Origin: Prevotella sp. UBA4339 | GTDB taxonomy: Bacteria; Bacteroidota; Bacteroidia; Bacteroidales; Bacteroidaceae | Length of the DNA: 18,055 bases | Direction: 5' to 3' | NCBI GenBank assembly: GCA_002393725.1 | Contig: DGTJ01000034.1 | Coordinates: forward strand, 1-18,055 | In this document: positions 15,964 to 18,055 of the stretch, in pieces | How the letters are laid out: the number at the start of each line of letters is the position of its first letter | Numbering within the stretch: the stretch's first letter is position 1 | Program-made: the position numbers and the translations under genes | The notes under the pieces: model-generated | Databases searched by the model: none | What the model saw: only the letters and a program-made list of their open reading frames with translations | Told to the model about the DNA's origin: nothing

Positions 15964-16548
15964 TTAGAATGGTATGTAAACTACTGCGAGTATCTTTGCC
16001 GACTTGCCGGGGGCACCGTGCAGGTGGTGCTTCACGATAGAGTCGTAATAGATGCTGTCACCCTCGTCGAGCAGATATTTCTCCTTGCCGTACTCCAGCT
16101 CTATCTGGCCTTCCATCACGTAGATGAACTCTTCGCCCTCATGTGCCGACAACTGGTAGTTGGGAGTATTCTCCGGGTTGATGTCGATGATGAACGGCTC
16201 CATGTGGCGTCCGGCCTTATGCTGTGCCAGCGGGTGATATTCCATGTGCTTGCGGGCATCGGTAGCGTCATTGCTGAAGCTGATGCTCTTGTCTGCCTCA
16301 CGGTCCTTGGCACGGGTCACGATTGGCCCTAAGGCGTCGTTGTCGTCCATGAATGTGCCCAGACGTACGCCGAGGGCACGGGCTATCTTGATCAGAGGCC
16401 CCAGCGACGGCAAGTTCTGATCTGTTTCTATTGATGTGATTTGTTCAAGCGAGAGACCGCTTCTTTCTGCAACTTCCTCTAATGAGAGCCCCTTGGATTC
16501 TCTGATACTTTTGATCTTTGATCCTACTACGGTATTATTGTTTGACAT
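15964..16548 (-). CDS. XRE-family transcriptional regulator with C-terminal cupin
   Basis: This is a probable DNA-binding repressor or activator that senses a small molecule. Of 194 residues, about 9-65 form a helix-turn-helix domain of the XRE/HTH_3 type (GLSLEEVAERSGLS, then ITSIETDQNLPSLGPLIKIA). Residues about 128-190 form a cupin barrel with the first motif HEGEEF (His136, Glu140) and the second motif around His174-His175 (SIVKHHLHG), so metal-binding residues are at least partly kept. The linker, about 70-125, is His/Asp rich. It is the first gene of the minus-strand cluster (regulator, acyl-CoA ligase, pepT, antiporter), divergent from dinB across 170 bp. Autoregulation of the cluster is likely but inferred. 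Confidence 0.92.
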   Translation of the reverse strand: MSNNNTVVGSKIKSIRESKGLSLEEVAERSGLSLEQITSIETDQNLPSLGPLIKIARALGVRLGTFMDDNDALGPIVTRAKDREADKSISFSNDATDARKHMEYHPLAQHKAGRHMEPFIIDINPENTPNYQLSAHEGEEFIYVMEGQIELEYGKEKYLLDEGDSIYYDSIVKHHLHGAPGKSAKILAVVYIPF

Positions 16549-16588
16549 AAATGAAAGTATAAGTATAATGTGTTGATATAATCGGCTG

Positions 16589-16596
16589 CAAAATTA
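16589..16596 (-). promoter_or_regulatory. Probable -7 box for the regulator-ligase-pepT-antiporter operon
   Basis: TAATTTTG on the minus strand (plus caaaatta) matches TAnnTTTG and lies 40 bp before the regulator ATG. The -33 element is weak (a TTTA at plus 13613+3000, i.e. 16613-16616, at 16-bp spacing). This is the only good box seen before the first of the four tightly spaced genes. Confidence 0.55.
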
Positions 16597-16656
16597 CTAA
16601 AAAGTAATCAGATAAACGATAATTATTACCATTTTATAAGTTTTTTCACAGAAAAA

Positions 16657-16672
16657 GATGCAATTTTGCATC
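16657..16672. promoter_or_regulatory. Perfect dyad upstream of dinB, candidate operator
   Basis: GATGCA-ATTT-TGCATC is a perfect inverted repeat with 6-bp arms and a 4-bp spacer. It lies in the regulator-dinB intergenic region just upstream of the dinB promoter boxes and about 60 bp upstream of the regulator's -7 box. It has no U-tract, so it fits a protein-binding operator better than a terminator. The binding protein is unknown; the XRE-cupin protein or a damage-response repressor are candidates. Confidence 0.5.
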
Positions 16673-16678
16673 CAAAGG

Positions 16679-16710
16679 GTTGGATGTTACACAGATTTGT
16701 ACTACCTTTG
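16679..16710 (+). promoter_or_regulatory. Promoter of dinB
   Basis: TACCTTTG (16703-16710) is an exact TAnnTTTG match, with GTTG (16679-16682) 20 bp upstream as a 3-of-4 match to the -33 TTTG. The -7 box ends 8 bp before the ATG at 16719, so the leader should be only a few bases. Confidence 0.72.
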
Positions 16711-16718
16711 CAGTAAGT

Positions 16719-17804
16719 ATGAAAATCATTCATGTGGATATGGACCAGTTCTTCGCTGCTGTCGAGCAGCTTGACCAGCCTGAGCTACGGGGTAAGCCTA
16801 TAGCTGTTGGTCACGATGCCGAGCGGGGCGTGGTGTCTACTGCCAGCTACGAGGCCCGCCGCTATGGGGTTCATTCTGCGCAGTCCATACAGGTGGCAAA
16901 GCGCCTGTGTCCGCAGCTGATCATCGTTGAGCCTCATTTCCAGCGATACAAGGAGGTGTCGGCTCAGCTGCATGAGATATTCCATGAATATACCGACCTC
17001 ATAGAGCCCATCTCGCTCGATGAGGCTTTCCTCGACGTGACGGAGAACAAGAAGGGGATGTCGCTTGGTGTCGACATAGCCCGTGAGATAAAGCAGCGCA
17101 TCCGTGAGACCACAGGCCTTACTGCATCGGCAGGAGTGAGCTACTGCAAGTTTCTTGCGAAGATTGCCTCTGACTGGCGCAAGCCCGACGGGCTGACGGT
17201 GGTTCATCCTGACAAGGCTCTCGACTTTATCGCCCGGCTGAAGGTGGAGAAGATATGGGGAGTAGGGCAGAAGACTGCCGAGAGACTGCATCGGATGGGT
17301 GTGTTCACTGGCTTGGACCTCAGGAATATGCCGCTGAGCAGGCTGACGCAGGAGTTTGGCAAGATAGGGCAGGTGTTCTATGATTTCTCCCGAGGCATCG
17401 ACAACCGTCCCGTCGTCTCAGAGTGGGAGCGTAAGTCGGTGAGCTGTGAGCGAACGTTCGAAGCCGACATCAGCGACAATGCCGCAGTGACAATTCATCT
17501 CTATCATACGGTATTGGAACTGGTAAGGCGTATTGAGAAGAATAGCTTTGAGGGGCGCACCCTGACGCTGAAGGTGAAGTTCCTCGACTTTCAGCAGATT
17601 ACTCGCAGCATTACCGTCGACCATACATTGCGCACAAAAGACGATATCCTGCCTTTGGCAAAGCAATTGATGGCCGAGGTGGAATATCATTCTCATCCCA
17701 TCCGCCTGCTCGGCCTGGGAGTGTCGAATCAGAAGGCCTCTGCTCTGGAGGAGACACGTAATTGGATAGAGCTGGAATTGGAATTCGAGCCTTGGCCGAC
17801 GTAG
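16719..17804 (+). CDS. dinB: DNA polymerase IV (Y-family translesion polymerase)
   Basis: Pol IV copies past damaged bases with low fidelity. The protein has 361 residues. The palm carries Asp7/Asp9 (HVDMDQFFAAVE, with steric-gate candidate Phe12) and Asp101-Glu102 (SLDEAFLDV), the two metal-binding motifs. SAGVSYCKFLAKIASD (137-152) and KPDG follow, then a helix-hairpin-helix (IWGVGQKTAERL, 179-190) and a little-finger domain (about 235-340). The C-terminal tail IELELEF (350-356) may be a degenerate beta-clamp-binding peptide. A TTG at 16680 in the same frame would add 13 residues, but that extension contains the promoter box and is not conserved-looking, whereas ATG 16719 begins exactly at the family N-terminus MKIIHVDMD. 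No umuD or lexA is nearby. Confidence 0.96.
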   Translation: MKIIHVDMDQFFAAVEQLDQPELRGKPIAVGHDAERGVVSTASYEARRYGVHSAQSIQVAKRLCPQLIIVEPHFQRYKEVSAQLHEIFHEYTDLIEPISLDEAFLDVTENKKGMSLGVDIAREIKQRIRETTGLTASAGVSYCKFLAKIASDWRKPDGLTVVHPDKALDFIARLKVEKIWGVGQKTAERLHRMGVFTGLDLRNMPLSRLTQEFGKIGQVFYDFSRGIDNRPVVSEWERKSVSCERTFEADISDNAAVTIHLYHTVLELVRRIEKNSFEGRTLTLKVKFLDFQQITRSITVDHTLRTKDDILPLAKQLMAEVEYHSHPIRLLGLGVSNQKASALEETRNWIELELEFEPWPT

Positions 17805-17838
17805 ACGGTTCTACTTTTGTGCTTGTTTATTGACGTCG

Positions 17839-17879
17839 TGAGACCTATGAGACCATGAGACCGTGAGACCCGTGAGACC
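17839..17879 (+). repeat. Short tandem array of five TGAGACC units
   Basis: TGAGACC occurs at 17839, 17848, 17856, 17864 and 17873, with a period of 8-9 bp; the units differ only in the 1-2 spacer bases. The array lies 35 bp after the dinB stop and immediately before the stop codon of the IS remnant frame. It is too short and has spacers too small for a CRISPR array. Its function is unknown. Confidence 0.8.
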
Positions 17880-18055
17880 TTAAGAGAATCCCTGCCGACC
17901 TTCACAGGCAGACAGGGAGATAGATAATAATCTTATTTCTCCTAATGCCTTAGTATAGCGGGTTGTGTCAGAGCTGCATGTGCGAAGTGAGGGATGCAGC
18001 GAGAGATGGGGCATCAGGTGGCTCGTAACGTCCTCCACGCTGTCACCGCCACAAA
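17880..18055 (-). mobile_element. Truncated IS1380-family transposase remnant (continues past window edge)
   Basis: Reading the minus strand from 18053, the frame gives CGGDSVEDVTSHLMPHLS and then LHPSLRTCSSDT. This closely resembles, from memory, a conserved stretch of Bacteroidales IS1380-family transposases (FCGGSCIEDVTTHLMYHLS then a TCSADTILRAIKEL-type continuation). Resemblance stops after the DT codons, near 17964: the frame then runs through unrelated codons to TAA at 17880-17882. The catalytic core of the transposase would lie beyond that point and is missing, so this appears to be the N-terminal part of a broken copy whose start lies outside the window. No terminal inverted repeat or target duplication could be seen. 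The identity rests on about 30 residues and needs a search. Confidence 0.72.

Noticed and set aside
16680..16718. Upstream TTG start extending dinB by 13 residues
   Set aside because: The extension overlaps the dinB promoter box, and the family N-terminus MKIIHVDMD begins exactly at the ATG 16719.
17839..17879. TGAGACC array as a CRISPR
   Set aside because: The repeats are 7 bp with 1-2 bp between units, with no spacers and no cas genes.
17885..17936. Terminator for dinB in the TCCCTG/CAGGGA region
   Set aside because: The stems possible here are short with long loops and are not followed by a clear U-tract, so no call was made.
17973..18000. GCTGCAT/ATGCAGC inverted repeat as a terminator or IS end
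   Set aside because: It lies within the transposase-like codons, has a 14-nt loop and no T-run; probably chance.

Overview
The window looks like chromosomal DNA from a Bacteroidota bacterium, most likely a Prevotella-like member of the Bacteroidales. Four things suggest this. Shine-Dalgarno sequences are nearly absent. Promoter-like boxes match the Bacteroides TAnnTTTG (-7) / TTTG (-33) pattern. The gene order uppP-truB-queA-folK and the LptD, lipoprotein and CPA2 antiporter sequences have a Bacteroidales character. At the right edge there is a fragment resembling a Bacteroidales IS1380-family transposase. Family and organism assignments come from motif recognition, not from a database search.

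Layout. 1-2842 (+): a tightly packed housekeeping operon of undecaprenyl-diphosphatase (5' end missing), tRNA pseudouridine synthase TruB, queuosine enzyme QueA and folate enzyme FolK. It ends in a hairpin shared with rpsO, which converges from the minus strand (2889-3158). 3313-5159 (-): a lipoprotein of unknown function followed by a secreted GH43-like glycoside hydrolase. 5289-7064 (+): a biotin-enzyme-like carboxyltransferase (OadA/PycB family) whose C-terminal biotinyl domain has lost the usual AMKM motif but keeps the lysine. 7113-10703 (+): a small HD-domain phosphohydrolase and an LptD-like outer-membrane LPS-assembly protein, which has its own promoter almost on top of its GTG start.

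10709-16548 (-): four genes with gaps of only 10-16 bp, which look like one operon. In transcription order they are an XRE-cupin regulator, an AMP-forming acyl-CoA ligase, peptidase T, and a CPA2 cation/proton antiporter with two RCK_C (TrkA_C) domains. 16719-17804 (+): DNA polymerase IV (dinB), divergent from the regulator, with a strong promoter box just before the ATG and a perfect dyad upstream. 17805-18055: a short tandem array of TGAGACC units, then the truncated IS1380-like transposase remnant, which runs off the window on the minus strand.

Most of the window is core metabolism and envelope biology. No defence system, CRISPR array, phage, tRNA or rRNA was seen. The points most worth checking are the degenerate biotin site, the near-leaderless promoters of lptD and dinB, the regulator-ligase-peptidase-antiporter operon, and the repeat/IS scar at the right end.
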